This document shows, piece after piece, positions 11,901 to 19,442 of a DNA stretch of 53,655 nucleotides (positions are counted from its first letter, which is position 1; each line of letters opens with the position of its first letter). Below the pieces are notes generated by a model, which had not been told where the DNA came from, did not search any database, and saw nothing but the letters and a program-made list of their open reading frames with translations. A program made the translations under genes and the position numbers. Origin of the DNA: Planctomycetia bacterium (GTDB taxonomy: Bacteria > Planctomycetota > UBA8108 > SXIK01); contig SXIK01000080.1 of assembly GCA_005772855.1 (NCBI GenBank), forward strand, positions 1-53,655, given 5' to 3'.

Positions 11901-12257
11901 GTACCTCGACTGTCCCTTGAGCGCCAGCCCCTCAAGGTAGGCGAAATCAACCGGAATCTCTTTCGCATTCGGCCATGCGCCTCTCGCCCTGAGCAATGCC
12001 GCCCGAGCCTCGTCGAAGTGAAGTCCGAGCACCTGAACCCGGGCCAAGTTCAGAAGGTCCAGGGGGTCCGGACGAAGATCGCAGAGCCGCAAGAAGGCCT
12101 CTGCTGCCGCGTTGTAGCCCTCTTGAACATCCCGGGCCGCTTGCAAGCGGCCCCAATTGCGCAATCTCCAGACCTCCAGAGGCGAATCAGACTCCTCCGT
12201 GCATGCGGCCGCGGCGGCTACCACGCCGGCGAGAGAGAAAACTACGAACAACCTCAT
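8913..12257 (-). CDS. TPR/FG-GAP/ASPIC-UnbV lipoprotein
   Basis: This intact 1114-residue protein starts with a lipoprotein signal ending AAAAC (residue 19). A TPR region covers about 40-210 (…AAHYKRSMALRAL…). FG-GAP/VCBS repeats with DxDxDGDxDL loops follow from about 245 to 580. An ASPIC/UnbV-like domain (…VGSHVEL…RFGLG…ILWPNG…) covers about 600-680. A large C-terminal beta domain begins CPFLFVHDGSSYRF, a type I have seen in CRTAC1-like proteins of acidobacteria and planctomycetes. It lies 72 bases after the ACP gene. The domain order is the reverse of its downstream paralogue, which has its TPRs at the C-terminus. It is predicted to sit in the envelope facing the periplasm; ligand and partner are unknown. 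Confidence 0.8.
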   Translation of the reverse strand: MRLFVVFSLAGVVAAAAACTEESDSPLEVWRLRNWGRLQAARDVQEGYNAAAEAFLRLCDLRPDPLDLLNLARVQVLGLHFDEARAALLRARGAWPNAKEIPVDFAYLEGLALKGQSRYKEAAERFREVTISDPSLEVGWFQLGTCLSYAQAHSDSILAYDKLLELNPRHLAAHYKRSMALRALKETARADEALARFNELKRLAGEAAADDSAYERCKYTKVTAVPPVGAGPKFLGVEVRMEDFTASAGLAGLDALGAVTIDYDRDGDSDLYLVRNGPNRLLRNDAGQFIDVSEVTDAAEAGEGVTAEPADFNNDGLADIFVVNRKPACVLLKGLGEGVFQPLPRSGLALNGVEAAKWADYDHDGDLDLMTLEASSRKKGKLEPSVHRNNGDETFLRQEGLLGGAVSGRSIAVGDFDRGNDIDFVLGSKDGPVVVCMNLRKGPFRCVPQAGFRRHELVACADLNGDGELDLIGAAGGEGPLEWALQQGPQVPGEVPAFKTFALALNAAQGPMTSLGAVDLDNDGVPEIVAAGPGGVIVATVASEPTGGAVRPIEATAGMGALTISDVNGDGALDILGFEPQGSLRLMRNVSRVYPAVTLQLVGSRDNKDGVGSHVELFAGFHYQRRLVQVSGVTGGTSAVRFGLGATAIDSLDGFEILWPNGISQPLLPGDLKWGPGNRLEVTQKRGLTVSCPFLFVHDGSSYRFQADVVGIAPLDEWLPQGGRPHLDPEEYVRIPGDHLRAVGGRLRLAITEELRETTYLDRVRLLRLTHPRGTVVFGDETTRQGELDPLRIWVVPREALRTPRSVRNGQGHSFDAEIAPKDGRYAHPYPDSPTHWAGWVEEHSLEIEPPEGLSGGSLLLLEGRIYWPDSSVNFALSQHERAWIPPRLDAVFSDGSTVTLLADIGFPCGMDRSMVLPLDLPCGRVVRSLRIVTNHRFLWDRIGFATESVRVELTSAGKREVLLTHRRWPLDLEALPMCLARLEFHGFSRVVGNMEKHEQTYEFPGTTPAVRFQYPTGRATAYGDVLDLVLEPDSRLVVIPPGDALFSEFEAGAKVVDAAETYFLQVTGWAKENNFHNWTGRFLGPLPFHGMDGYPPPIASEAPSPLTRTVRGD

Positions 12258-12328
12258 CGCCGAACCGCGAACGCTCGGGCATCCGTCGGTAAAGGCGAGG
12301 GGTTCATTACCCGCAAGGAAGCCTTCGT

Positions 12329-12572
12329 TCAGGAAGCGAGCTTGAGGATGCTCTCTACCTCACGAAAGATGTCGTCGCAAGTGCGAATCTTGCCCACGCG
12401 CTCCTCCGGAATTTGACGCTGAAGCATCTTCTCAATGAACACGACCAACTCGATCGTCATGAGGCTGTCGATACCCAGCTCCTTGAGGGGCTGGTCAACG
12501 ACCACGTCGTCAACCTTCAGCTCCCCCCACCTCGGCGACCTTTTGAATGATTTCAGTCCTGAAAGCAGTCAT
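12329..12572 (-). CDS. Acyl carrier protein, one-base frameshift
   Basis: This is a short gene hidden by a frameshift. The second part encodes LKELGIDSLMTIELVVFIEK, which contains the DSL phosphopantetheine attachment motif followed by the amphipathic recognition helix of acyl carrier proteins. The first part starts at ATG 12572 (MTAFRTEIIQKVAEVG), with AAGGG upstream. The two frames meet at a C run of six (12523-12528); five would give one ACP of about 80 residues, the normal size. The stop is at 12329. It is the first gene of the UnbV/DUF1702/ketosynthase-like locus, so it probably carries the acyl substrate of that pathway. If the indel is real, the locus is inactive or uses another ACP. 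Confidence 0.75.
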
Positions 12573-12865
12573 TGTCTCAACCCTTGAGATTTTCTTGGCC
12601 GATCCGGCGCCGGCTCATCCTGACAGACACTTGAAACTTCGAGCTGTGACAAAATAAAGTGCCTGTATCGTCTTGAGTCAAGCAGTCAGGGATTTCATTG
12701 CGCTCGGGTTCCAGGCCCTTGTGCGCGTTCTGTTTGCCCTCCTCAAGCCGAGCTCCTGAGGCTTTCTTCGTGAATTGGGGGTGCGAGTTCGGGATACACA
12801 CGTTGGGATCCTCGGGGTCTGACTCCATGGGAGGGGCCACCAGCGGCGGAGCGTGCCACGATCCT

Positions 12866-13693
12866 TCATGGGGGTGCCCTCTCGCTCCTCGGGGCAAGGG
12901 CGCAAAGTAGTGAAACTCCCAGCGGGAAGGGATTGATGCGATCGAGGAACCTCGATGCGGGGATCGCGAAACGGGTGTAGAGGCCCAGCTGGCCCCCGGG
13001 TAGCTCACGACGGCCGAGCAGCTTGCCGTTCAACCACCAGCCAAGGGCGCCCACCGGATTGAAGTGGCTCATGCGGAGGATCTCGAGGTCCGCCTGGGCC
13101 GCAATCTCGCGGATATCACGCCTGCGATAGCGTCGAAAGTGCGAGAGGTTCGCATCGAGGCTCGAGAAGAGCCAGGGATGCGCCGGGACGAGGATCAAGG
13201 CCACTCCGCCCGGCCGCAACATCCGGCGGAAATTGCGAAGGACACGCACGTGATCCTCGATGTGCTCGAGCACATTCGAGCAGACAATTCCATCAAACCC
13301 GGTCGCGTCACTCTGGTGTTCTGTGGGACAAAAATCCTCGGCGCGAGCGGCAGTGACCTCGAGGCGTGGATCCAAAACCTCGCGCTTCACTCGCAGTAGA
13401 TAGGCCGGATCAATATCCAGGGCCCGCAGGTAGGTGAGATCGGGACGACGGATCAAGATCCGCGTCAAGTTTCCGATCCCGCAGCCGACTTCGAGAAACC
13501 TTCCCGTGGGCGGCCTGGGCGGAAGGCTCAGCAAACGGTCCAGCAGAAAATTCGAGTAGGCATCGTTCTCGCGAAAGAGCTCGAGCGTGGCCTCTCCAGC
13601 CGGATCGAGCACGGCTTGAGCGGCACTCGATGACGTTAGGTTCTCTGCCATGGGTGAATGTTCTCGAGCGCTACTGGAGCTTCCACGACTCAC
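12866..13693 (-). CDS. Class I SAM-dependent methyltransferase
   Basis: The protein has a Rossmann methyltransferase core: motif I FLEVGCGIGN, an acidic strand-end Asp in LDIDP, and NVLEHIEDH before an LRPGG segment, as in the Methyltransf_11/UbiG-like group. The C-terminal part (RRYRRRDI…) resembles methyltransferases of polysaccharide or lipid clusters; the substrate is unknown. Two starts are possible: GTG 13693, whose GTGA overlaps the stop of the upstream coiled-coil gene and suggests coupling, or ATG 13651 (MAENLTS). About 290 bases separate its stop from the ACP gene and contain nothing I can identify. Whether it belongs to the UnbV/DUF1702 locus is therefore open. Confidence 0.8.
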   Translation of the reverse strand: MSRGSSSSAREHSPMAENLTSSSAAQAVLDPAGEATLELFRENDAYSNFLLDRLLSLPPRPPTGRFLEVGCGIGNLTRILIRRPDLTYLRALDIDPAYLLRVKREVLDPRLEVTAARAEDFCPTEHQSDATGFDGIVCSNVLEHIEDHVRVLRNFRRMLRPGGVALILVPAHPWLFSSLDANLSHFRRYRRRDIREIAAQADLEILRMSHFNPVGALGWWLNGKLLGRRELPGGQLGLYTRFAIPASRFLDRINPFPLGVSLLCALAPRSERAPP

Positions 13694-14304
13694 TCCGTGG
13701 GGGGGGGAGCTCTCTCGGCGGGACCACCCGCCGTCCCACCACCTTCCGTCGGAGGGGCCTGTTCACGAGCACCATCAGCCTCGGCACCGTTCTCCCTCCC
13801 TTGCGCGATGGGTGCAGGCTGCCCGGCAGGCGCGCCGATCACCCGGCGGGCCGACAACTGCTCGGCCGCATTGTCGTCCTCAACCTCTTCCTCAGGTTCC
13901 GGTGTCGGCTGCCTCGCTTGCCCGGCGGGGGCGGCGGAGGCCTCCGTGGGTCCTGACCGTACCTTGGGAATGCTCGGTGGCCTGTCGCGAGCCGTCGCTG
14001 GAGGCGGAGCCGGCACTGGCGCTGTCGCGGAGCTCGCGCGGGCCGCACTCAACTGCGTCTTCCTCTGGAGATCCTCAACCTTTCGGGTCAGGTCGCTGAT
14101 CGATTTCTGGAGCGACTGAACATGCTGGGAGATCAGCTCGAGTTTCTGCGTCTGCGGGTCTGGACCACTCGCCAGCTTCTGCGCTGTTGCTGGGGCCGCC
14201 GGGGTCATTTTCTCAGTCCCCTTCTCCTGGTTTACCACCAGCAGAAAGGTCATGCCATTCAGCAGCAACAAGAACACCGCGAGCACGAGGAGGATCCTGG
14301 CCAT
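13690..14304 (-). CDS. Single-pass membrane protein, coiled coil, Pro/Ala-rich tail
   Basis: From ATG 14304 the protein begins with one strong transmembrane helix (residues 3-23, ILLVLAVFLLLLNGMTFLLV). A predicted coiled coil follows (about 45-85, ISQHVQSLQKSISDLTRKVE), then a low-complexity tail rich in Pro, Ala, Glu and Gly with an acidic EEEVEDD patch. An upstream ATG at 14367 would add 21 residues before the helix and is less likely. Topology resembles bitopic envelope scaffold proteins. No enzymatic motif is visible. The stop overlaps the possible GTG start of the methyltransferase gene, so the two are probably co-transcribed. It is divergent from nagB. Confidence 0.65.
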   Translation of the reverse strand: MARILLVLAVFLLLLNGMTFLLVVNQEKGTEKMTPAAPATAQKLASGPDPQTQKLELISQHVQSLQKSISDLTRKVEDLQRKTQLSAARASSATAPVPAPPPATARDRPPSIPKVRSGPTEASAAPAGQARQPTPEPEEEVEDDNAAEQLSARRVIGAPAGQPAPIAQGRENGAEADGAREQAPPTEGGGTAGGPAERAPPPTE

Positions 14305-14544
14305 AAGAAGTTCTCTGTCTTGTGGGCGTTTGTGAAGAAGCCTGGAAGCTCTGAAGCTAGAGAGCAAAGATCGTGGAACTGGAGATCACACTCCGTGGAC
14401 GGAAAGCTTCCTGTGATCAGGAATTGTAACCGCTCGCCTTCCGAGCATGCCACCCAACAAGGGTGCCCCCCAGCTCCAGCCGTGACGCTGGGCCTTCCCT
14501 GGGTGGCTCTTTTCGAGCTGGCGTGGCCGATCTTGATAGGCATA

Positions 14545-15348
14545 ATGTTCGGCTTTGAAATGAGAATTCTTGTTTACAAATCGGGCGAACTGGCCGCAGA
14601 AAAAGTCGCCCAACGGATCCTGAGCTTCCTTGAGTTGAGGCCTGATCTCGTGCTGGGACTCGCCACAGGATCAACTCCCATCGGCGTTTACAGAAGACTC
14701 ATCCAGGCTCACAGGGAGCAAGGTGTCGATTTCTCCCGTGTACGCACCTTCAACCTCGATGAGTACCTCGACCTGCCCGCCAACCACGAGCAGAGTTACC
14801 GGTTCTTCATGGAGAAGCACCTCTTCAGCGGACTGAATATTCTGCGGAGAAACATTCATTTCCCCCCGTCCGATGGAAGTGACCTCCAGCAGCAGTGCCA
14901 GGATTACGAGAATCGGATTCAAGAAGCTGGCGGAATCGACATTCAGCTCCTGGGCATCGGCACGAATGGGCACATCGGCTTCAACGAGCCAACGTCGAGC
15001 CTGGCGTCCAGAACTCGCATAAAAACTCTGACAGACAGGACCCTCCGAGACAACTCCCGGTTTTACAAGTCGGGCGAGCGCCAGCCGCAGCTCGCATCCA
15101 CCATGGGCATCGGCACGATCCTCGGTGCGCGCAGCCTGATTCTCCAGGCTTTTGGCCCCAGCAAGGCGGAGGCAATTCGGGCCGTCGTGGAGGGCCCCAT
15201 TTCCGCATTCTGGCCCGGCAGCGCGCTGCAGCTTCACCCAGACGTGCACCTCTATCTGGATCCAGACAGCGCCTCCAAGCTCACGCTCATCCACTACTAC
15301 CAGCGCGCGCAGCAAAACGAAGAGCTGCTCGGCGACAGAATGAGGTGA
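14545..15348 (+). CDS. nagB: Glucosamine-6-phosphate deaminase
   Basis: NagB converts glucosamine-6-phosphate to fructose-6-phosphate and ammonia in the cytoplasm, the last step of amino-sugar salvage. The sequence follows E. coli NagB closely: LGLATGSTPIGVYR (phosphate loop), FNLDEYLDLP with the catalytic Asp, GIGTNGHIGFNEP with the active-site Asn/His region, and the signature SLASRTRIKTLT. Length (262-267 residues) is normal. Two ATGs compete: 14545, which has an AGG a few bases upstream, and 14560 (MRILVYKS), which matches the usual family start. The open frame extends further upstream but that part is not NagB-like. nagA and murQ lie elsewhere in the window rather than in one operon. Confidence 0.93.
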   Translation: MFGFEMRILVYKSGELAAEKVAQRILSFLELRPDLVLGLATGSTPIGVYRRLIQAHREQGVDFSRVRTFNLDEYLDLPANHEQSYRFFMEKHLFSGLNILRRNIHFPPSDGSDLQQQCQDYENRIQEAGGIDIQLLGIGTNGHIGFNEPTSSLASRTRIKTLTDRTLRDNSRFYKSGERQPQLASTMGIGTILGARSLILQAFGPSKAEAIRAVVEGPISAFWPGSALQLHPDVHLYLDPDSASKLTLIHYYQRAQQNEELLGDRMR

Positions 15349-15384
15349 GTTCTTCTCGACAAGGCGATGGCCTGGACAGACTCC

Positions 15385-17382
15385 CTACTGGCAGCTCAGA
15401 AACGATCCGCAGGTGAGTCGGCTGGCACCCGCCGGGTCAGGATCGGGGGCGCACGACGGGTCAGGTCCCGGCTCCACCGGCGGGGGACCTCCACTGAAGA
15501 GGTAGGAGAGCAGAAAGACGGCATCGGAAATGTCGAGGCCTTCGTCATTGTTCGTATCACAAGCATTGGCGCAAAGACTCGGATTGCCCCCTCCAAAGAG
15601 AAACTGCAGGACGGCGATAGCATCGGAAAGGTCCGCCTTGCCCGAATCGTTACAATCACCCCGGCGGAAGGGTACGCTCTTGGGCCCTTCGGTGTTGTCG
15701 CCGCCGAGGGACGGGTCCAGGTCAATGCGATAACTTTCCGCCAGGTTTCCTGTGCCCAGATAGGCGATGCTGCTCCCGTCGCGGGCGAGAGTCACGCCCA
15801 CGCTCTGGGCCGCCGTCCAGATGCCTGCGACGGTTGCCAGGCCCTCACCGTATCCAGGCCCGGCGCCCCAACGTAGGTAATCGATCAGGTTGTTGGGATC
15901 GTCTTGCTTCCCGGAGACGAGCAAGAGAATCGAGCCACTGGAGGTTGCGAGGTCCTGAAATGGTCCAGTGAATACTTCGCTGGCGGTCGAGGGCGCAGTA
16001 CGATTCAAGCTGACAACAAGGAAGCTACCAGCGGCGATCATTGTCTGCGCCTCAAACGCGTAGCAGCGCGAGGTGCCTGGATTGGACACGGATTCGAAAC
16101 AGAGTTTCCAGCCTGCCAGACTTACAGCCTCCGTCGAGAAGACGTTCTTGAGCTCCACCTGGGTGCGTGCCTGGTTCGCGCCCGGCGGATCGATCAGTAC
16201 CTCGTTGATTACAACCGGGACTTGAGGCGGCTCATTGTTTTCCTTCCCAATCGATTCACTGTTGTCGATGTGCCAGCGCGAGGCGCCACGATCCGAGTTG
16301 TGAGCGGCGATCGAACCCCGGGCACCGCGATCGGAAACGTCCACGAACTCTCCGTCTTTCCAGGCCTGTGCTCCCACCGCGGAGTCCTCGAGCGGAGAGT
16401 TTGCGGCCCCCCACTGAACGAAGTCTACTATCGTGGTGGAATCAGTGAAAGGTTCCGCGGAGTGGAAAGACACCGAGTCGGAGACTTGAAGATCACGAAA
16501 AGTCCCCACACCCGAGTAAAACTGCCCCTGGCCGTTTGTCCCGTCAACCCCACAGTTGAGGACGATGATCTCGCCAGGCCCCATGAGTGTCTCCACTGTA
16601 CCCACTGGAAATTGGTAGGAGTGCTGGCCGCCAAGGACGATCCACTTGCCGGCCAGATCATCAAGGAAGCTGTCCGTATTTTTTAGCTCCACCGCAACAT
16701 GGTACTGACTGGGCCCGGTGCGCACGTAACCGACTTCATTCAGGATCACTGCACTCCTCGAGTACGAGATCGTGCAGGAATCATTCGCCGACCCCAGGGT
16801 CGGGCTGCCGTCGATGCACCAGTCGAGAGGGCTATTTCCAGCGCCGTCGTGGGCGATGGACGAGCCTTCGCGCAACTTACTGATCTCAATGAACCCACCG
16901 GCGGGCCAGATGCCGGCAGCCACGGCGAGGTTTTCCGAGGCATTGCCGGAACCACCCCACTGCACAAAATTAATCAAGTTCGCAGCATCGGCGAAGAGGT
17001 TCGTTGAGAAAAGACCGATCGCGTCCCCCTGCGAGCCCTGGCCGAACAAGTTGCGCATGCCGCTGATTCCCGTGAAGAAATTGGTCGCGGTGTTCGTGCC
17101 GGTGCTGTTGATGTTCACAGTGACGGTCTGGCCCGGCGCGATCATGACGCCGGATGGAAATTGCCACTGAGCCGGTGGGAAGTAGAGCCAGTAGCCTGAA
17201 GGTTGCATGGCCACCGTGGTGTTGCCGAAGTTTCGAAGCTCCACTACTTGGCGAGCGGTGTTGGATCCGACGGGATTGAAGATGACCTCGCTGATCGCAA
17301 GCTGGCCCTGGGCACTCAAGGTGGCAAGAAGCGAGGGAAAGAGGCAAAGCCCCACGGCAATTCGGCGATGAAAGCTGGGCAT
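15385..17382 (-). CDS. Secreted lamin-tail-domain protein with dockerin-like C-terminus
   Basis: The 665-residue protein has a signal peptide ending near LSAQG (residue 26) and three lamin-tail (LTD) domains. Their starts are marked by AISEVIFNP, VILNEVGYV and VVINEVLID, each with a VELRN/VELKN segment and conserved FVQWG/YLRWG motifs. At the C-terminus (about 575-665) are two dockerin-like calcium loops (GDCNDSGKADLSD, CDTNNDEGLDISD) with FLF/YLFSGG segments, then a Cys-containing tail. Such tails are frequent in planctomycete exported proteins. ATG 17382 is preceded by GAGGA at six bases. It is likely a cell-surface or secreted adhesive protein; the partner is unknown. Confidence 0.82.
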   Translation of the reverse strand: MPSFHRRIAVGLCLFPSLLATLSAQGQLAISEVIFNPVGSNTARQVVELRNFGNTTVAMQPSGYWLYFPPAQWQFPSGVMIAPGQTVTVNINSTGTNTATNFFTGISGMRNLFGQGSQGDAIGLFSTNLFADAANLINFVQWGGSGNASENLAVAAGIWPAGGFIEISKLREGSSIAHDGAGNSPLDWCIDGSPTLGSANDSCTISYSRSAVILNEVGYVRTGPSQYHVAVELKNTDSFLDDLAGKWIVLGGQHSYQFPVGTVETLMGPGEIIVLNCGVDGTNGQGQFYSGVGTFRDLQVSDSVSFHSAEPFTDSTTIVDFVQWGAANSPLEDSAVGAQAWKDGEFVDVSDRGARGSIAAHNSDRGASRWHIDNSESIGKENNEPPQVPVVINEVLIDPPGANQARTQVELKNVFSTEAVSLAGWKLCFESVSNPGTSRCYAFEAQTMIAAGSFLVVSLNRTAPSTASEVFTGPFQDLATSSGSILLLVSGKQDDPNNLIDYLRWGAGPGYGEGLATVAGIWTAAQSVGVTLARDGSSIAYLGTGNLAESYRIDLDPSLGGDNTEGPKSVPFRRGDCNDSGKADLSDAIAVLQFLFGGGNPSLCANACDTNNDEGLDISDAVFLLSYLFSGGPPPVEPGPDPSCAPDPDPAGASRLTCGSFLSCQ

Positions 17383-17682
17383 TTCTTGTCCTCGTTGATT
17401 CTGCTTCTTGGCCCGGGAGCGTGGCCCTCAGCGCGCCAAAATTCCAAGGCCGTGACCTAAACACCGAGCGGAGTACAAGTAGCAACCCGCCATGTGTGAC
17501 CCAAAAAACCGTGTCCGTGAAGGCTGAAACGTACTTCAGAGAATACCTCTTGAAGCCACCGCTCTCGGGAACCGAGAAGTCGAATGATAAAGGGGTTACC
17601 CCCAATTTTGGTAGTGAAAAAATACTCCGGTGCTGCCTCTCAACCCGCTCCAGGCAGGAACTCCCAGTGGCTATTGGTTGGA
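17383..17682. other. Intergenic, nothing recognised
   Basis: This 300-base gap lies between the start of the LTD/dockerin gene and the stop of the small coiled-coil gene, both on the minus strand. It should include the promoter of the LTD gene. I see no clear hexamer pair, hairpin with T tract or small coding frame. Confidence 0.4.
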
Positions 17683-18177
17683 TCAGGGAGCCGGTGGCGG
17701 CGGAACTCCCAACCGCTTCTCAAGGTCTTTGAGCCTTTGTTCGACTGCCTGGTCGGCGTGCAGACGCGCTCGGTGTTCGTCCCCGAGTTGCTTTTCGAGA
17801 CGGTAGTGATTCTCCCTGAGAGAGCCCAGATCTTGTTCCAGCTTGTCTGCTCGTTCCTTGACCTCACTCGAGGCACTGCGAGCCGCCTTGATGTCTTCTT
17901 CCACCACTTTCAGTCCGGCCTCCGCCCGCTGGACGCGCTGCTCGACGGCGTCAATCCGCGTCGTATGGGCTTCCACTCTTTGCTGTGTTGCCTCCAGGGC
18001 CTCTGCCTGCTTCGAGACGTCCTTCTCGAGCCTTGTCGACTGGCCGGAGATGGTTTCGAGCCTTCTACCGTGCTCGTCCACCTTCTGTCCCAGGGAGCCC
18101 GAGCCCCAAAATTGATAACCGAGAATCGCAAGCACAGCGAGGACCACGATCGACAACCAGTTCTGAAGGACCTTCAT
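17683..18177 (-). CDS. Small membrane-anchored coiled-coil protein
   Basis: The 164-residue protein has one N-terminal transmembrane helix (about 6-25, LSIVVLAVLAILGYQF) followed by an almost continuous coiled coil with heptad hydrophobics (about 30-150), and ends in a short Pro-rich tail (VPPPPAP). The ATG at 18177 is supported by CTGGAG at seven bases; the in-frame TTG two codons earlier is less likely. There is no enzymatic motif. It stands alone and is divergent from the P460-like lipoprotein gene. A structural or spacer role in the envelope is plausible but unproven. Confidence 0.7.
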   Translation of the reverse strand: MKVLQNWLSIVVLAVLAILGYQFWGSGSLGQKVDEHGRRLETISGQSTRLEKDVSKQAEALEATQQRVEAHTTRIDAVEQRVQRAEAGLKVVEEDIKAARSASSEVKERADKLEQDLGSLRENHYRLEKQLGDEHRARLHADQAVEQRLKDLEKRLGVPPPPAP

Positions 18178-18281
18178 GCTCAAACTCCAGGAGCGGCGAA
18201 AAAACTCTTGCCAGGATGTGACAGGCTGCGTCAGATGGCGTGCAGCTTATTGTACCTGTATCCATTTTGAAAAGGAGTGTC

Positions 18282-18869
18282 ATGCAGAAGAGACCTTTGA
18301 CCGTGGTGGTACTGAGACTTGTCACTTGCGTCCTGCTCAGCGTGCCCATGGGCCTTTGCGTCAGTTGTGGGACGACAAGCCCCCCAAAGGCAGAACCGCT
18401 CCCGAGTTCCCCCGTCGATTTGACGGCCAGTGCCGTGAATCCAACGCCTTCCGGCGCTTCCACGGCGGGGGTCTCCGCAAACGCGCAGGTCAAGGACGCG
18501 GGCATACTCCCCTCAACGAAGCGCGGAGCTTCCGGCCTCCCCGATCCACTTCCCGATTATGCTTCGTGGCCGATCCGAACGCCCTCTCAACCCGACGAGT
18601 CTAGCGGTATCACTCCTCACCTCTCGTTTCGCCAGGTATACATTGCCTATCCCCAGGGGAAAAAGGTTGAGCCCCCATTTCCAGCAGGTACGACGATCGT
18701 CCTTGAAGAAAAAGCTGATGGCAAGGACTTCATTGGCCAGATCACGTCGCTCACAAAAGGAGAGAAGGACTGGAAGCCGGAGATTTACAATCGACGCGCC
18801 GCCGCGGAACCCTTCGCTGCCGCCGACGCGAGTCGGTGCGCCTCGTGCCACAGGGGCGAGGTGCGATAG
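18282..18869 (+). CDS. Lipoprotein with P460-like domain and terminal haem c motif
   Basis: The 195-residue protein starts with ATG 18282 after AAGGAG at five bases. An N-terminal hydrophobic segment runs to a Cys-containing lipobox-like site (C29). A Ser/Thr/Pro-rich linker follows, then a domain of about 90 residues with HLSFRQVYIAYP, PFPAGTTIVLEE and DWKPEIYNRR, an arrangement like cytochrome P460 family domains. A CASCH haem c motif lies at residues 186-190, five residues before the stop. In the P460 proteins I know, residues continue after the CxxCH, so the end looks abbreviated. It is predicted to be a periplasmic, membrane-anchored redox protein with covalently bound haem. A bidirectional terminator follows directly. 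Confidence 0.6.
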   Translation: MQKRPLTVVVLRLVTCVLLSVPMGLCVSCGTTSPPKAEPLPSSPVDLTASAVNPTPSGASTAGVSANAQVKDAGILPSTKRGASGLPDPLPDYASWPIRTPSQPDESSGITPHLSFRQVYIAYPQGKKVEPPFPAGTTIVLEEKADGKDFIGQITSLTKGEKDWKPEIYNRRAAAEPFAAADASRCASCHRGEVR

Positions 18870-18897
18870 CCGAGCTTTCCCTCTCACGCGAAAAAGC

Positions 18898-18932
18898 AAA
18901 GACCCAGGAAACCTTTGGTCACCTGGGTCTTT
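18898..18932. terminator. Bidirectional Rho-independent terminator
   Basis: Perfect inverted arms AAAGACCCAGG and CCTGGGTCTTT (18898-18908 and 18922-18932) enclose a 13-base loop. The right arm ends in T and is followed by ACTTTT, while the left side is A-rich (gaaaaagcaaa), which reads as a T tract on the minus strand. It lies between the convergent P460-like gene (plus) and the small gene at 18999-19325 (minus), so it can serve both. Confidence 0.8.
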
Positions 18933-18998
18933 ACTTTTCACCGAATGATTGTTGAGCGGAGCCAGAGACACTCCACGCCCTACATGTCGCAGTTACAC

Positions 18999-19325
18999 CT
19001 ACAATGTCACGTCGACCGTGAAGATGTAGGCGCCGTAATTCTCAATCGACTCCTTTCGCCCAAACTCGTGTATCTGGGCGAAGAACTGCTCGAGTTTCTT
19101 GTCGCCCACGGAGGGCTCCACCCTCCGGAAGTGGGCCACAAGCTCGCTCAAGGCTCCCTTCAGGGCTGCGGTCGAAATGGCCGCCTCGAGCTTGCGTGCG
19201 ATCGCGCCCAGGGCAGCGGTGCCTGGCAAGCTCTTTCGAGCCAACAGGTCCTGCACTCGGGCTCCAAGCTCTGACCTCAACCCGAAAAAATCTGCGGTGA
19301 AACCAGATGCATCAAACACGGGCAT
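18999..19325 (-). CDS. Small hypothetical protein, mostly helical
   Basis: The 108-residue protein is supported by a strong ribosome binding site (GGAGGTGG six bases before ATG 19325), which rules out the longer upstream start. It appears alpha-helical, with no signal peptide, Cys motif or transmembrane segment. Residues 15-80 form amphipathic helices, and the C-terminus (YGAYIFTVDVTL) looks like a final beta strand. I do not recognise the family. It ends just before the bidirectional terminator and begins about 120 bases downstream of murQ. Confidence 0.6.
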   Translation of the reverse strand: MPVFDASGFTADFFGLRSELGARVQDLLARKSLPGTAALGAIARKLEAAISTAALKGALSELVAHFRRVEPSVGDKKLEQFFAQIHEFGRKESIENYGAYIFTVDVTL

Positions 19326-19442
19326 AAGAACCACCTCCAAAAGACACCTGAACACGATAGCCCTACGGGTCGACCTTCGCGAGGATAAACTTGGCCGTGT
19401 TAGCCTTTTGAAAGGTCCTGGTACTCGTAAAGGACGGACGCA

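Noticed and set aside
12577-13008. A 143-codon minus-strand frame overlapping the end of the methyltransferase gene
   Set aside because: It overlaps the methyltransferase C-terminus and has no motif or ribosome binding site; I treat 12573-12865 as intergenic.
14122-14544. N-terminal extension of the nagB frame
   Set aside because: It overlaps the divergent coiled-coil gene and shows no similarity to NagB; the family sequence begins near 14560.
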